From contig CALURJ010000019.1 of assembly GCA_944323145.1 (NCBI GenBank), positions 1 to 38,243 of the forward strand: a stretch of DNA of 38,243 nt, read 5' to 3'. Below the pieces are notes generated by a model. It saw nothing but the letters and a program-made list of their open reading frames with translations, made no database searches and had not been told where the DNA came from. The DNA is from Candidatus Gastranaerophilales bacterium (GTDB taxonomy: Bacteria; Cyanobacteriota; Vampirovibrionia; Gastranaerophilales; Gastranaerophilaceae). A program made the position numbers and the translations under genes. Positions 7,517 to 15,109 of the stretch are shown here, one piece after another; within the stretch, counting starts at the first letter, position 1; each line of letters starts with the position of its first letter.

Positions 7517-8401
7517 GTGGAATCTAAGTATATTGCAATCAGAGATATTATCTTGAAACATATACCTGATGTAGGGAATTATCCGACATCAATAAACGGG
7601 GTAAGAATTGTACGCAGGGACAACCCGACCGAATTTTTAAGATGTTTTTACAATCCAAGCTGTATTCTTGTTCTTCAGGGAGTAAAGAATATGCTTTACG
7701 GAGAAGAAAATCTTGTTTACACCAAAGGGCAGTATGTAGTGTCGTGTACGGATATACCTGTATCAAGCAGGGTTGTGGAAGCGTCACCCGAAGAACCATT
7801 TGTTGTTCTAATCTTAGAATTAGACTCTAATATAATTTCAAATCTTATTTTAGAAACTAAACTTCAGCAAAATATCGAAAATGAAGAAAAAGCTCTGGCA
7901 ATTTCCGAAACTGATGATGAATTACTTGATGCTTTTTACCGTCTGGCGCAATTATTGGATAAAACGGAGGCGGAACAGCAAATTCTGTCACCGATTATCA
8001 TAAAAGAAATTTATTACAGATTACTGACAGGCCCGTTAGGGAATCAACTGCGTTTGATTAACACTAAGGGTACACGCTCAAATCAGATTGCCCATGCAAT
8101 TTCTATCATAAAAGATAAATATGCAGAAAAATTAAATATGGATGAAATTGCACTGAATGTGAATATGGCACCTTCATCTTTTTACAGAAATTTCAAAAAA
8201 GTCACTCAGGTAAGCCCGCTTCAATATCAAAAACAGTTAAAGCTATATGAAGCACAAAGATTATTGCTGTCAGGAAACTTTGATGCGGCAACAGCGGCTT
8301 ATGAAGTAGGATACGAAAGCCCTACACAATTCAGCAGAGAATACAAAAAAATGTTCGGGAATCCGCCGCTCAGAAATATAAAAGAATTAACAGCAGTATA
8401 A
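7517..8401 (+). CDS. AraC-family regulator (YqhC type)
   Basis: 294 residues. The start is GTG at 7517, six bases after a perfect AGGAGG. The N-terminal half is the AraC_N domain (FYNPSCILVLQGVKNMLYG is its signature). The C-terminal half has two helix-turn-helix motifs, with LNMDEIALNVNMAPSSFYR and ATAAYEVGYESPTQFSREYK. The E. coli relative YqhC activates yqhD (aldehyde reductase) and dkgA (aldo-keto reductase) when aldehydes build up. The same two enzyme types flank this gene, which strongly suggests an equivalent role. It is divergent from the CMD-cupin gene and converges on the alcohol dehydrogenase, with a shared terminator between. Confidence 0.9.
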   Translation: MESKYIAIRDIILKHIPDVGNYPTSINGVRIVRRDNPTEFLRCFYNPSCILVLQGVKNMLYGEENLVYTKGQYVVSCTDIPVSSRVVEASPEEPFVVLILELDSNIISNLILETKLQQNIENEEKALAISETDDELLDAFYRLAQLLDKTEAEQQILSPIIIKEIYYRLLTGPLGNQLRLINTKGTRSNQIAHAISIIKDKYAEKLNMDEIALNVNMAPSSFYRNFKKVTQVSPLQYQKQLKLYEAQRLLLSGNFDAATAAYEVGYESPTQFSREYKKMFGNPPLRNIKELTAV

Positions 8402-8403
8402 CT

Positions 8404-8443
8404 AAAAAAGAGCGTTTGTCCGGTCTATCGACAAACGCTCTTT
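8404..8443 (-). terminator. bidirectional terminator, araC-type gene / yqhD-like
   Basis: A 14-bp perfect stem (AAAGAGCGTTTGTC at 8407-8420, GACAAACGCTCTTT at 8430-8443) has a 9-base loop. Reading the minus strand it ends in six Ts, a strong terminator for the alcohol dehydrogenase. Reading plus, only three Ts follow, so it acts more weakly for the AraC-type gene. Confidence 0.88.
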
Positions 8444-8465
8444 GGTTAAAGCCGGAACATGAAAT

Positions 8466-9632
8466 TTACAACGCATTTCTAAATATCGTTTTAATATCAT
8501 CAGCCGTCATAACTTTATATGCACTTTCTGATACAAAACAGGTTTCGGCAATTTTATCTAATTCTTCTGCATTTGTGACTCCAAGTTCGCTTAGTTTTGT
8601 TGTTGCACCTATATTTTTGAAGAATTCTTCAAGTTTATCAATACCTTCAAGTGCAATTTCTTTATCTGTCTTACCCTCAGGGTTAACATCAAATACATTG
8701 ATTGCAAACTTTTTAAATTTAGGTAAACCGTAATCCATAATATGCCTGTAATAACTCGGTGAAATTGCGGCCAATCCCATACCATGGGTTACATCATAAT
8801 ATGCACTTATCTGATGTTCAATATTGTGAACTTCCCAATCACCTTTTTTAGAGCAGGACAATAGTGTATTTAAGGCAAGCGATGCCGCCCACATTATGTT
8901 GCCTCTTGCGTTGTAATCTTCAGGATTTTCAACACAAACATAAGCATTTTTTATTATATTTTTCATTAATGCTTCAGATAAATCATCCGAGACATTATCT
9001 TCATCTGATTCAGAGAAATATTGTTCCATAATATGACTCATCATATCACAAATTCCGCTTACCATCTGAAATTTAGATAATGAGAAAGTGTATTCGGGAT
9101 TCAAAATAGAAAAATCCGGAAGCATATTAGGATAAACAACGCCTGTTTTAATTTTGACGTCTTCATTTGTAATAACAGAACCGCCGTCCATTTCAGAACC
9201 CGTTCCGACCATTGTAACTACCGTACCATACGGAATCATTTTTTCAGGGACATTATAGTTCATATAAAAATGTTCCCAAAAATCAACATCATTAGCAGCA
9301 CCCATTGAAACTGCTTTAACACAGTCCATTGTTGAACCGCCGCCTACAGCAAGGATAAAGTCAACATTATTATCTCTTACAAGTTTTATTCCCTCTCTAA
9401 CCTTAGTAGCTGTTGGATTAGGCATAATTCCTGAAAATTCTACAACATTTTTACCTGCATCTTTAAAAATTTTCATTAACTCATCATAAAGACCGATTTT
9501 TTTAATCGCTCCTTTCCCGTATGCAAGCATTACAGTGTTTCCGTAATGTTTTAATTCCTCTTTTAAATTTTCAAGTGCATTTTTGCCAAAGTACATCTTT
9601 GTAGGATTGTGAAATGTAAAATCGTATTGCAT
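8466..9632 (-). CDS. Fe-dependent alcohol dehydrogenase (YqhD/BdhA-like)
   Basis: 388 residues, normal for the iron-containing ADH family. GGGSTMD (97-103) binds NADP(H). The metal ligands line up as D196, H200, H269 and H283, within CDMMSHIMEQYF and the later EVHNIEH...THG region. YqhD-type enzymes reduce a broad range of aldehydes (butanal, acrolein, methylglyoxal-like) with NADPH and also serve fermentation. AAGGAG lies 8 nt before the ATG. The promoter at 9660-9690 is nearly the same as that of the aldo/keto reductase at 4780-5622. Single-gene transcript, closed by the terminator at 8404-8443. Confidence 0.93.
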   Translation of the reverse strand: MQYDFTFHNPTKMYFGKNALENLKEELKHYGNTVMLAYGKGAIKKIGLYDELMKIFKDAGKNVVEFSGIMPNPTATKVREGIKLVRDNNVDFILAVGGGSTMDCVKAVSMGAANDVDFWEHFYMNYNVPEKMIPYGTVVTMVGTGSEMDGGSVITNEDVKIKTGVVYPNMLPDFSILNPEYTFSLSKFQMVSGICDMMSHIMEQYFSESDEDNVSDDLSEALMKNIIKNAYVCVENPEDYNARGNIMWAASLALNTLLSCSKKGDWEVHNIEHQISAYYDVTHGMGLAAISPSYYRHIMDYGLPKFKKFAINVFDVNPEGKTDKEIALEGIDKLEEFFKNIGATTKLSELGVTNAEELDKIAETCFVSESAYKVMTADDIKTIFRNAL

Positions 9633-9659
9633 AATATCTCTCCTTATTAATCCAAATAT

Positions 9660-9690
9660 ATTTTAATACCTGATAGTAACTCTCAGTCAA
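9660..9690 (-). promoter_or_regulatory. MerR-type promoter of yqhD-like gene
   Basis: TTGACT (9685-9690) and TAAAAT (9660-9665) on the minus strand are 19 bp apart. The spacer holds an imperfect dyad, GAGAGT-TACTATC. Lined up with 5644-5674, the shared part runs GATAG-n6-TCAGTCAAG-n-GTTA on the plus strand. Two unlinked promoters with the same unusual spacing and sequence argue for a single MerR-family activator, which is not encoded in this window. Confidence 0.7.
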
Positions 9691-9723
9691 GAGTTAACTA
9701 TTTACAGGAATAAAATATCAATA

Positions 9724-10728
9724 TTAGTCCTTAAAATCCCTAGCCTTTACAGTTCCCAGTTTGTGAATATCCTCATCAGTTCTGTTGCCGTAAATTGTAA
9801 TTTTGACTAATTCTGTTTCTATATTGTTAAACTCTTCATCGGTCAATTCAACTCCTGCTGCGCCAAGATTTTCAACGACTCTTTCATCCTTTCGCATTCC
9901 GGGAATAGGTACCACATGAGGGTATTTATGAAGCATCCAGGCAAGGGAAAGTTGAGCAGGTGTAACACCTTTTTTGTCTGCAACTTCATGCAATAAATCC
10001 AAAAGCGGCTGATTTTTTTCAACATTTTCAGGATTAAATCTTGTGATAACCCGTCTTACATCGTCACCTTTATACTCTGTATTTTTAGAATATTTACCGC
10101 TTAAAAATCCCGACGCCATCGGAGAAAATGCGACAAATCCGATATTCAACTCCTGGCAGGCCGGAATAACATCTTTTTCAAACATTCTTTCCATCATAGA
10201 GTATTCGCTTTGAATTGCGGTAAGCGGAGTGACTGCGTGGGCTTTCCTTATCTGTTCTTCGGTAGATTGGGATTGGCCCCAGGCTCGAATTTTACCTTCC
10301 TTTATAAATTCGCCCATCCAACCCGCAACTTCTTCTACATTGCTGTCTAAAGGGACTCTGTGCTCATAATAAATATCTATATAATCAGTTTGAAGCCTTT
10401 TTAAAGAGTCATTCAAAGCATTAGTAACACCTTTTTTACTCAGTTTGCCTTCCGGAATTTCCTGCCCCGGCTGAAACACAGGAACAAATTTTGTTGTTAA
10501 GATAATTTTGTCCCTGAAAGGTTTTACAGCTTTTCCGACAAGTTCTTCATTTACATAAGGTCCGTATGCTTCAGCCGTATCAAATAATGTGCAGCCAAGA
10601 TCATACGCCTTATGAATTAATCTTATTGACTCTTCTTCCGGCGGAATTGCACCGTAACCATGGCTGAACCCCATGCAGCCCATACCTACTGCCGATACTT
10701 CAATATCCCTAAGTTTTCTGTACTTCAT
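9724..10728 (-). CDS. aldo/keto reductase (AKR13/YakC-like)
   Basis: 334 residues. The tetrad is D50, Y55 (in FDTAEAYGPYVNEE), K80 and H123 (in YYEHRVP). PIPGMRKDERVVENLGA near the C-terminus is the NADPH-binding part typical of this subgroup. It opens with MKYRKLRDIEVSAVGMGCMG. The likely role is NADPH-dependent reduction of aldehydes or ketones in the cytosol. It starts 19 bp after the TetR-family gene, with AAAGGA before the ATG, and is probably the target gene of that repressor in a two-gene operon. It resembles the aldo/keto reductase at 4780-5622 only at family level, so the two are not a recent duplication. Confidence 0.92.
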   Translation of the reverse strand: MKYRKLRDIEVSAVGMGCMGFSHGYGAIPPEEESIRLIHKAYDLGCTLFDTAEAYGPYVNEELVGKAVKPFRDKIILTTKFVPVFQPGQEIPEGKLSKKGVTNALNDSLKRLQTDYIDIYYEHRVPLDSNVEEVAGWMGEFIKEGKIRAWGQSQSTEEQIRKAHAVTPLTAIQSEYSMMERMFEKDVIPACQELNIGFVAFSPMASGFLSGKYSKNTEYKGDDVRRVITRFNPENVEKNQPLLDLLHEVADKKGVTPAQLSLAWMLHKYPHVVPIPGMRKDERVVENLGAAGVELTDEEFNNIETELVKITIYGNRTDEDIHKLGTVKARDFKD

Positions 10729-10747
10729 AATAAAAATCCTTTCTTTT

Positions 10748-11356
10748 TCACTTTATAACAATATAAGATTTTAAGATTGCTTCAAGCTGACAATTACAAA
10801 ACCTGTCCGTCCAGTCAAGCGGTTCAAATTTACCGTCAGACATGCACCAGCAGGTCATCATTCCGTAAAGTTCAGATATTATAATATGTGTCAGCAGCTC
10901 AACCGGAGTATTTTTTTTCAACTCGCCGTTTAAAACAGCAGACTCTAGAATATTCCCTAGCATTTCAACATCGTATTTCCACTTTTGTCCGTCTTTATTA
11001 TCCGGAACATTAGCGGGATCTAATACATCTTTTGTCCATTGCCTGCAAACATTTATTCCGCAGGATTCAACACATTCCATAAACCGTCTGAAATAATGGG
11101 CTAATTTTTGTGTAATCTCCATATCAGCCATTTGTTCAAGCTCTGCAGCTATCTCATTAAACGGGGCTCTGCTTATGTCAAGAACAATATCTTCTTTTCT
11201 TTTAAAATAAGTATAAAAAGTTCCCTTTGCTACACCGGCTTTTTTAGTAATATCTTCAACATTTATTGCATCGAAACCGTTTTCTCTAAGAAGTTCCAAC
11301 CCTGCTTTTACAAGTTTTCTTTTTGTATCCTGTGCGGAAATTTGCCTTTTATTCAT
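10748..11356 (-). CDS. TetR/AcrR-family repressor
   Basis: 202 residues. Residues about 10-56 form the TetR DNA-binding domain: KRKLVKAGLELLRENGFDAI, then VEDITKKAGVAKGTFYTYF with KRKED. The remaining C-terminal domain is a Cys-rich ligand pocket of no clear subgroup; five of its Cys lie in the last 60 residues or near CGINVC, which might allow thiol or electrophile sensing. AGGAG lies 4 nt before the ATG. The promoter is covered by a 35-bp perfect palindrome, the probable self-operator, so the repressor and the downstream aldo/keto reductase should be induced together. Confidence 0.92.
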   Translation of the reverse strand: MNKRQISAQDTKRKLVKAGLELLRENGFDAINVEDITKKAGVAKGTFYTYFKRKEDIVLDISRAPFNEIAAELEQMADMEITQKLAHYFRRFMECVESCGINVCRQWTKDVLDPANVPDNKDGQKWKYDVEMLGNILESAVLNGELKKNTPVELLTHIIISELYGMMTCWCMSDGKFEPLDWTDRFCNCQLEAILKSYIVIK

Positions 11357-11379
11357 ATTTTACTCCTATTTACATATTT

Positions 11380-11425
11380 ATAATAACACATTATTGACTT
11401 AAAGTCAATGACTTTAAGTCAATAA
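11380..11425 (-). promoter_or_regulatory. TetR operon promoter with 35-bp palindromic operator
   Basis: On the minus strand TTGACT (11403-11408) and TATTAT (11380-11385) are 17 bp apart, a strong promoter. Positions 11391-11425 are a perfect palindrome with 17-base arms around one base. It contains four TGACT/AGTCA half-sites, that is two overlapping TTGACT-n3-AGTCAA operators. They cover the -35 box and the spacer, so bound repressor would block RNA polymerase. Confidence 0.82.
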
Positions 11426-11506
11426 TATTAAATACTTTTTTCTTCAACTGCAAAAAACTTTTGTAGTAATCCTGATTAACAAACACAGCTTATAATTGAT
11501 ATAAAA

Positions 11507-11884
11507 TTAAACTTTATTGCCCAGCTGCTCAAGACCGGAGTGAATACCATCTATAACCTTTTGATACAGCACAATTTCATTTTCATCAGCATTAATAATA
11601 GCCTGAATTAACAAATTTTTGCGTTCGTCCGTACATGCAGATGCATTAAAGCCGAATTCACGCAAATCTATCTTTAAAACTTCTATTAACTGAAAAAAAC
11701 TTTTTAATGACGGAATATAGCACCCGCTTTCAATCCTTGAAATATGCTGTTCTGTCAAATTTACCAAACGGGCAAGCTCTGACTGAGTGAGTTTCATTTT
11801 TTTTCGATGATATTTTATTTTCTGGGCCAAATAAGGCTTATCGTCAAAATGCATCATAATAATTTCTTTAAAATAATTATTCAT
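11507..11884 (-). CDS. XRE-family HTH regulator
   Basis: 125 residues. The helix-turn-helix lies at about 20-75: IKYHRKKMKLTQSELARLVN, then EQHISRIESGCYIPSL. A helical C-terminal tail of about 45 residues follows. It is related in size and layout to the XRE protein at 19689-20006, at the other edge of the glycosyltransferase island. The first ATG (11884) has no clear ribosome-binding site; in-frame ATGs at codons 10 and 11 are alternative starts. It is divergent from the first glycosyltransferase gene and shares a 125-bp control region with it that contains an 11-bp direct repeat. A role as local regulator of the glycan genes or of itself is inferred from position. Confidence 0.82.
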   Translation of the reverse strand: MNNYFKEIIMMHFDDKPYLAQKIKYHRKKMKLTQSELARLVNLTEQHISRIESGCYIPSLKSFFQLIEVLKIDLREFGFNASACTDERKNLLIQAIINADENEIVLYQKVIDGIHSGLEQLGNKV

Positions 11885-11889
11885 AATGC

Positions 11890-11961
11890 ATACACATATT
11901 TGAAGGACATTTAATGTGTAAGTCCATAAAAAAACTTAACATCTTATTGTATACACATATT
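11890..11961. promoter_or_regulatory. 11-bp direct repeat between XRE gene and glycosyltransferases
   Basis: ATACACATATT occurs at 11890-11900 and again at 11951-11961, 61 bp apart, with a partial inverted form (AATGTGTAA) near 11912. The first copy overlaps the start region of the XRE gene. These are candidate binding sites for the XRE protein controlling both directions. Confidence 0.45.
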
Positions 11962-12009
11962 ATACCATGATAACATAACACATGCATATAGTTAAGTGAG
12001 GCATATTTA

Positions 12010-13068
12010 ATGGGTGATTATTGTAGATTTTTAGAAGAATTGACAGAGGAGCTTATAGTTACCCCCCCCCCGAAAATCAAGACTACACCTGATATTTCAG
12101 TAATTATACCGGTTTATAATACTGAATCATATATTGTTGAATGCCTGAGATCGGTAATCCATCAGAAATTAAAAAATATTGAAATTATTGTTGTTGATGA
12201 CGGCTCAACAGATAAAAGCGCCTCAATTATTAAAATGTTTATGCAATATGACTGGCGTATTAAATTAATTAGTCAGACAAATCAAGGGGCGGGGCGCGCA
12301 AAAAATAATGCATTAAAAATTGCTAAAGGAAAATGTATTGCATTTGTTGATAGTGATGATGTAATAGATTTTGACGCATTAGAAACCGCATATAACATCT
12401 ACCGGCAAACAAAATCCGATATAATTATATTCGGAGCATACGGATTATATAAAAATAAAAAAACAAAATGCTACTATGATATAAAAAGAGTTCCCCAAAA
12501 ATTTGTACAAAAAACTTTAACCCCAAAAGATATTTTTGACAATTTATTTAAAATTCCTGTTATTGCAATGTGTAAAATTTATGACAGGGAATTTTTAGTA
12601 AAAAATAATATTTTCTTTCAGGAGGTTAGAAAAGGCGAAGATCAATTATTCTTTATTAAATCTATAATTTTAGCGAAAACATTATATATAATTAACAAAA
12701 ACTTCTATGGATACAGAAGAGACAGAAAAAATTCTCTAACATTTGCAAAACAAAAAAAAGACAAATCTGTAATAGAAAATTTTTACGCAATAGAAGAATT
12801 TTTGCAAAAGAAAAATTTTCAAAGTGAGGTTAAAATAAAAATTCTAAACAGGTATTTTGACAAATGTGTATCGTGGCTTGGGAAGTGTGAAAAAAATTAC
12901 AAACAAGAATATTTTAATGAACTTAAAATTCTTTTTAATTACCTGCAAAAAAATTATCCTGAATTATTAAGTCATCAAATAAAATTATCACCATATAACT
13001 CATATCTGATTATCAAATTCAAATTGTTATGTCTTTTATTAAGGAGAAAACTGAATGGAAACAAATAG
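12010..13068 (+). CDS. GT2 glycosyltransferase with in-gene poly-C tract
   Basis: 352 residues. The GT2 (GT-A) domain starts at about residue 28 with ISVIIPVYNTESY; VDDGSTD (62-68) is the nucleotide-binding part and VDSDD (113-117) the DXD metal site. The last 150 residues are Lys-rich and less conserved. It should add a sugar to a surface glycan from a nucleotide-sugar at the inner face of the membrane. Codons 18-21 lie in a run of ten C (12062-12071). Gain of one C stops the frame after residue 27; loss of one C stops it after residue 30. Both are before the GT2 domain, so slippage turns the enzyme off. As given, the gene is in the ON frame. GAGG precedes the ATG by about 9 nt. It overlaps the next gene by 14 bp. 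Confidence 0.9.
   Translation: MGDYCRFLEELTEELIVTPPPKIKTTPDISVIIPVYNTESYIVECLRSVIHQKLKNIEIIVVDDGSTDKSASIIKMFMQYDWRIKLISQTNQGAGRAKNNALKIAKGKCIAFVDSDDVIDFDALETAYNIYRQTKSDIIIFGAYGLYKNKKTKCYYDIKRVPQKFVQKTLTPKDIFDNLFKIPVIAMCKIYDREFLVKNNIFFQEVRKGEDQLFFIKSIILAKTLYIINKNFYGYRRDRKNSLTFAKQKKDKSVIENFYAIEEFLQKKNFQSEVKIKILNRYFDKCVSWLGKCEKNYKQEYFNELKILFNYLQKNYPELLSHQIKLSPYNSYLIIKFKLLCLLLRRKLNGNK
12062..12071 (+). repeat. C10 mononucleotide tract in GT2 gene
   Basis: Ten consecutive C in an AT-rich coding region. Both one-base length variants introduce a stop within 12 codons. Tracts of this length slip readily during replication. Confidence 0.9.
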
Positions 13069-13966
13069 TATAAAAGTATCAATCATAGTGCCGGTTTATA
13101 ACGTAGAAAAATATCTGCCGGAATGTTTGGATAGTCTTATAGCACAAACTTTAAAAGAAATTGAAATTATATGTATTAATGACGGAACAAAAGATAATTC
13201 TCTTCAAATTCTTGAGCTGTACAAAATAAAGGATAATCGTATAAAAATTATAAACCAGGAAAATCAGGGACTTAGTGCAACACGTAATAATGGTATTAAG
13301 ACTGCCTCAGGAGAATATATAGCCTTTGTAGATTCTGATGACTGGGTTGATAACGATTATTTCGAAAAACTTTATAATGCAGCAAAAAAATATGACAGTG
13401 ATGTAGCTATAGGCGACTTTTACAGACAGGGCAAAATTTTAAAATCAAAAAAATTAAAATTAACAACTACAGAATTTTATACAGATTCCGCTCAAAAAGC
13501 TAAACAGGCATTAGTTCCTAAATATAACTATGTATGGAATAAATTGTATAGAAAAACATTTTTAATAAAAAATAATTTCTTTTTCCCTGAAGGAAAATAT
13601 TACGAAGATATGTATTGGACAATAAGGGTTTTAAAAGAATCAAACGGAATTGTAACTGTTCCCAAAACATTCTATCATTATCGAAAAGTCAAAGGCTCAA
13701 TAGTTACACAAAAATCTATAAATTATCAACTTGATCGTTTTACTGCAGAAAAGGATATGCTTGATTATATGAAAGAAAATAATATACCTGTACTCGTTCC
13801 ATACAAATACGGACAAAAAGAACGGTTGAAAATTTTCGGGGTTACACTATTTAGAATTGAGCATTATTATCCCAATACCACAAAATTCAAGTTATTTGGC
13901 TGTGTCACAATTGCAGCATTTGAAAAAAACTACCTGCAAAAAATAACTATGGAAAGAGAAATTTAA
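13055..13966 (+). CDS. GT2 glycosyltransferase
   Basis: 303 residues. The GT2 domain opens with VSIIVPVYNVEKYLPECLDS, with INDGTKD (41-47) and DSDD (93-96, in FVDSDDW) as the metal site. YYEDMYW near 184 corresponds to the ED acceptor-site motif common in capsule and LPS glycosyltransferases. AAGGAG lies inside the end of the preceding gene, 14 bp of overlap, so translation is coupled. It ends in TAATG shared with the next start. It has no mononucleotide tract, unlike its upstream neighbour; the phase-variable enzyme comes first, so frameshifting there may also reduce expression here by polarity. Confidence 0.93.
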   Translation: METNSIKVSIIVPVYNVEKYLPECLDSLIAQTLKEIEIICINDGTKDNSLQILELYKIKDNRIKIINQENQGLSATRNNGIKTASGEYIAFVDSDDWVDNDYFEKLYNAAKKYDSDVAIGDFYRQGKILKSKKLKLTTTEFYTDSAQKAKQALVPKYNYVWNKLYRKTFLIKNNFFFPEGKYYEDMYWTIRVLKESNGIVTVPKTFYHYRKVKGSIVTQKSINYQLDRFTAEKDMLDYMKENNIPVLVPYKYGQKERLKIFGVTLFRIEHYYPNTTKFKLFGCVTIAAFEKNYLQKITMEREI

Positions 13967-15042
13967 TGACTATACCTAAAATAATTCATTATTTTTATGA
14001 TGACGTAAATATCTGGGAGAAAAATCAAAAATCTCAGGTTAGAATGTGTATAAATTCCTGGTTAAAATACTGCCCGGACTACAAATTTATGCTATGGCAC
14101 GACAAAATGCCGGAATTTCAAGAAATTCTAAAAAGATCAGAATTTGTCAGAAGAGCATATAAATTAAAATTATGGGCTTTTGTTTCCGATTATGTAAGGC
14201 TTTACGCATTAAACAAGTATGGCGGAATATATCTGGATACGGATGTTGAATTGTTAAAAAATTTTGACAACTTCTTGGAAAACAAATTCTTTATTAGTGT
14301 TGAAGGAGATATATTAAAAGGAGAAAACATTACAGAACCGGCTATTATGGGCGGTATTGCAAACCATCCGGTTTTTATAGAAACAATGAAAATATATGAG
14401 TCGGATGAAATTTTTGAAATCAAATACTGCATAGCTAACATAATCATCAAAAAAACGCTATTAAAACTATATAATTTTAATAAAATAAACTACAACACAC
14501 CGGAATATGAAAAACTCGCTCAAAAATATTATGATAAAAAATTAAGTTCTGGTGCATTAGACAATTTCGATTTATACCTAAATCAAAAAATCTTCATTGA
14601 TAAAAATAACGAAATAACAATTTATCCAAGTGAATATTTTTGCCCGACCTGGGATAGGTTTCAAGCAAAAGCTTTCACTAAAAATACAGTATCAATACAC
14701 TGGAATCAAAGCTCCTGGTGGCATAATGAAGACAAAATGCAAAAACTATTCACTGGAAATATACAGGAAGAAAATAAAAAACTTGAACAATTATATTTAA
14801 TTGCCGGTATACCCCTCGTTAGGGGATATACCCAATTTATATCAAAAGAAAAATTGGTAACACAGTATAAACTATTTAATAAATTGCCAATTATAAAAAT
14901 AAATAAAAACAAAGACAAAACAAATTATTATCTTTTTAATATTTTACCGTTATGGAAAACAAAAAATTACCATTACGATAAAATGCATTATTTGTTCCAA
15001 ACTATTCCGGTTATTAGAATAAAAGAAAAATACTTTAAATAA
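13966..15042 (+). CDS. GT32-type (DXD sugar-binding) glycosyltransferase
   Basis: 358 residues. IPKIIHYFYDD at the N-terminus, SDYVRLYALNKYGGIYLDTD (74-93) with the DTD metal site, and SIHWNQSSWW near 245 are diagnostic of the Gly_transf_sug/GT32 group, which makes capsule-type glycans. The C-terminus is unusual: three 20-residue repeats start at residues 301, 321 and 341, each beginning with an aromatic-x-LF-[NQ]-x-[LI]-P pattern (YKLFNKLP, YYLFNILP, HYLFQTIP). They could bind the membrane or a partner. The start ATG overlaps the stop of the preceding gene by one base. Last gene of the three-gene plus-strand glycan operon. Confidence 0.9.
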   Translation: MTIPKIIHYFYDDVNIWEKNQKSQVRMCINSWLKYCPDYKFMLWHDKMPEFQEILKRSEFVRRAYKLKLWAFVSDYVRLYALNKYGGIYLDTDVELLKNFDNFLENKFFISVEGDILKGENITEPAIMGGIANHPVFIETMKIYESDEIFEIKYCIANIIIKKTLLKLYNFNKINYNTPEYEKLAQKYYDKKLSSGALDNFDLYLNQKIFIDKNNEITIYPSEYFCPTWDRFQAKAFTKNTVSIHWNQSSWWHNEDKMQKLFTGNIQEENKKLEQLYLIAGIPLVRGYTQFISKEKLVTQYKLFNKLPIIKINKNKDKTNYYLFNILPLWKTKNYHYDKMHYLFQTIPVIRIKEKYFK

Positions 15043-15057
15043 GCTTCATATATATTC

Positions 15058-15086
15058 TTGATTTTATATATTGATTTCATTATTAT
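15058..15086 (+). promoter_or_regulatory. promoter of HD-domain gene
   Basis: TTGATT (15058-15063) and TATTAT (15081-15086) are 17 bp apart, 23 nt before the ATG at 15110. This separates the HD gene from the glycan operon that ends at 15042. Confidence 0.6.
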
Positions 15087-15109
15087 GTAAGTAGAAAGTT
15101 TGAAAAGAT

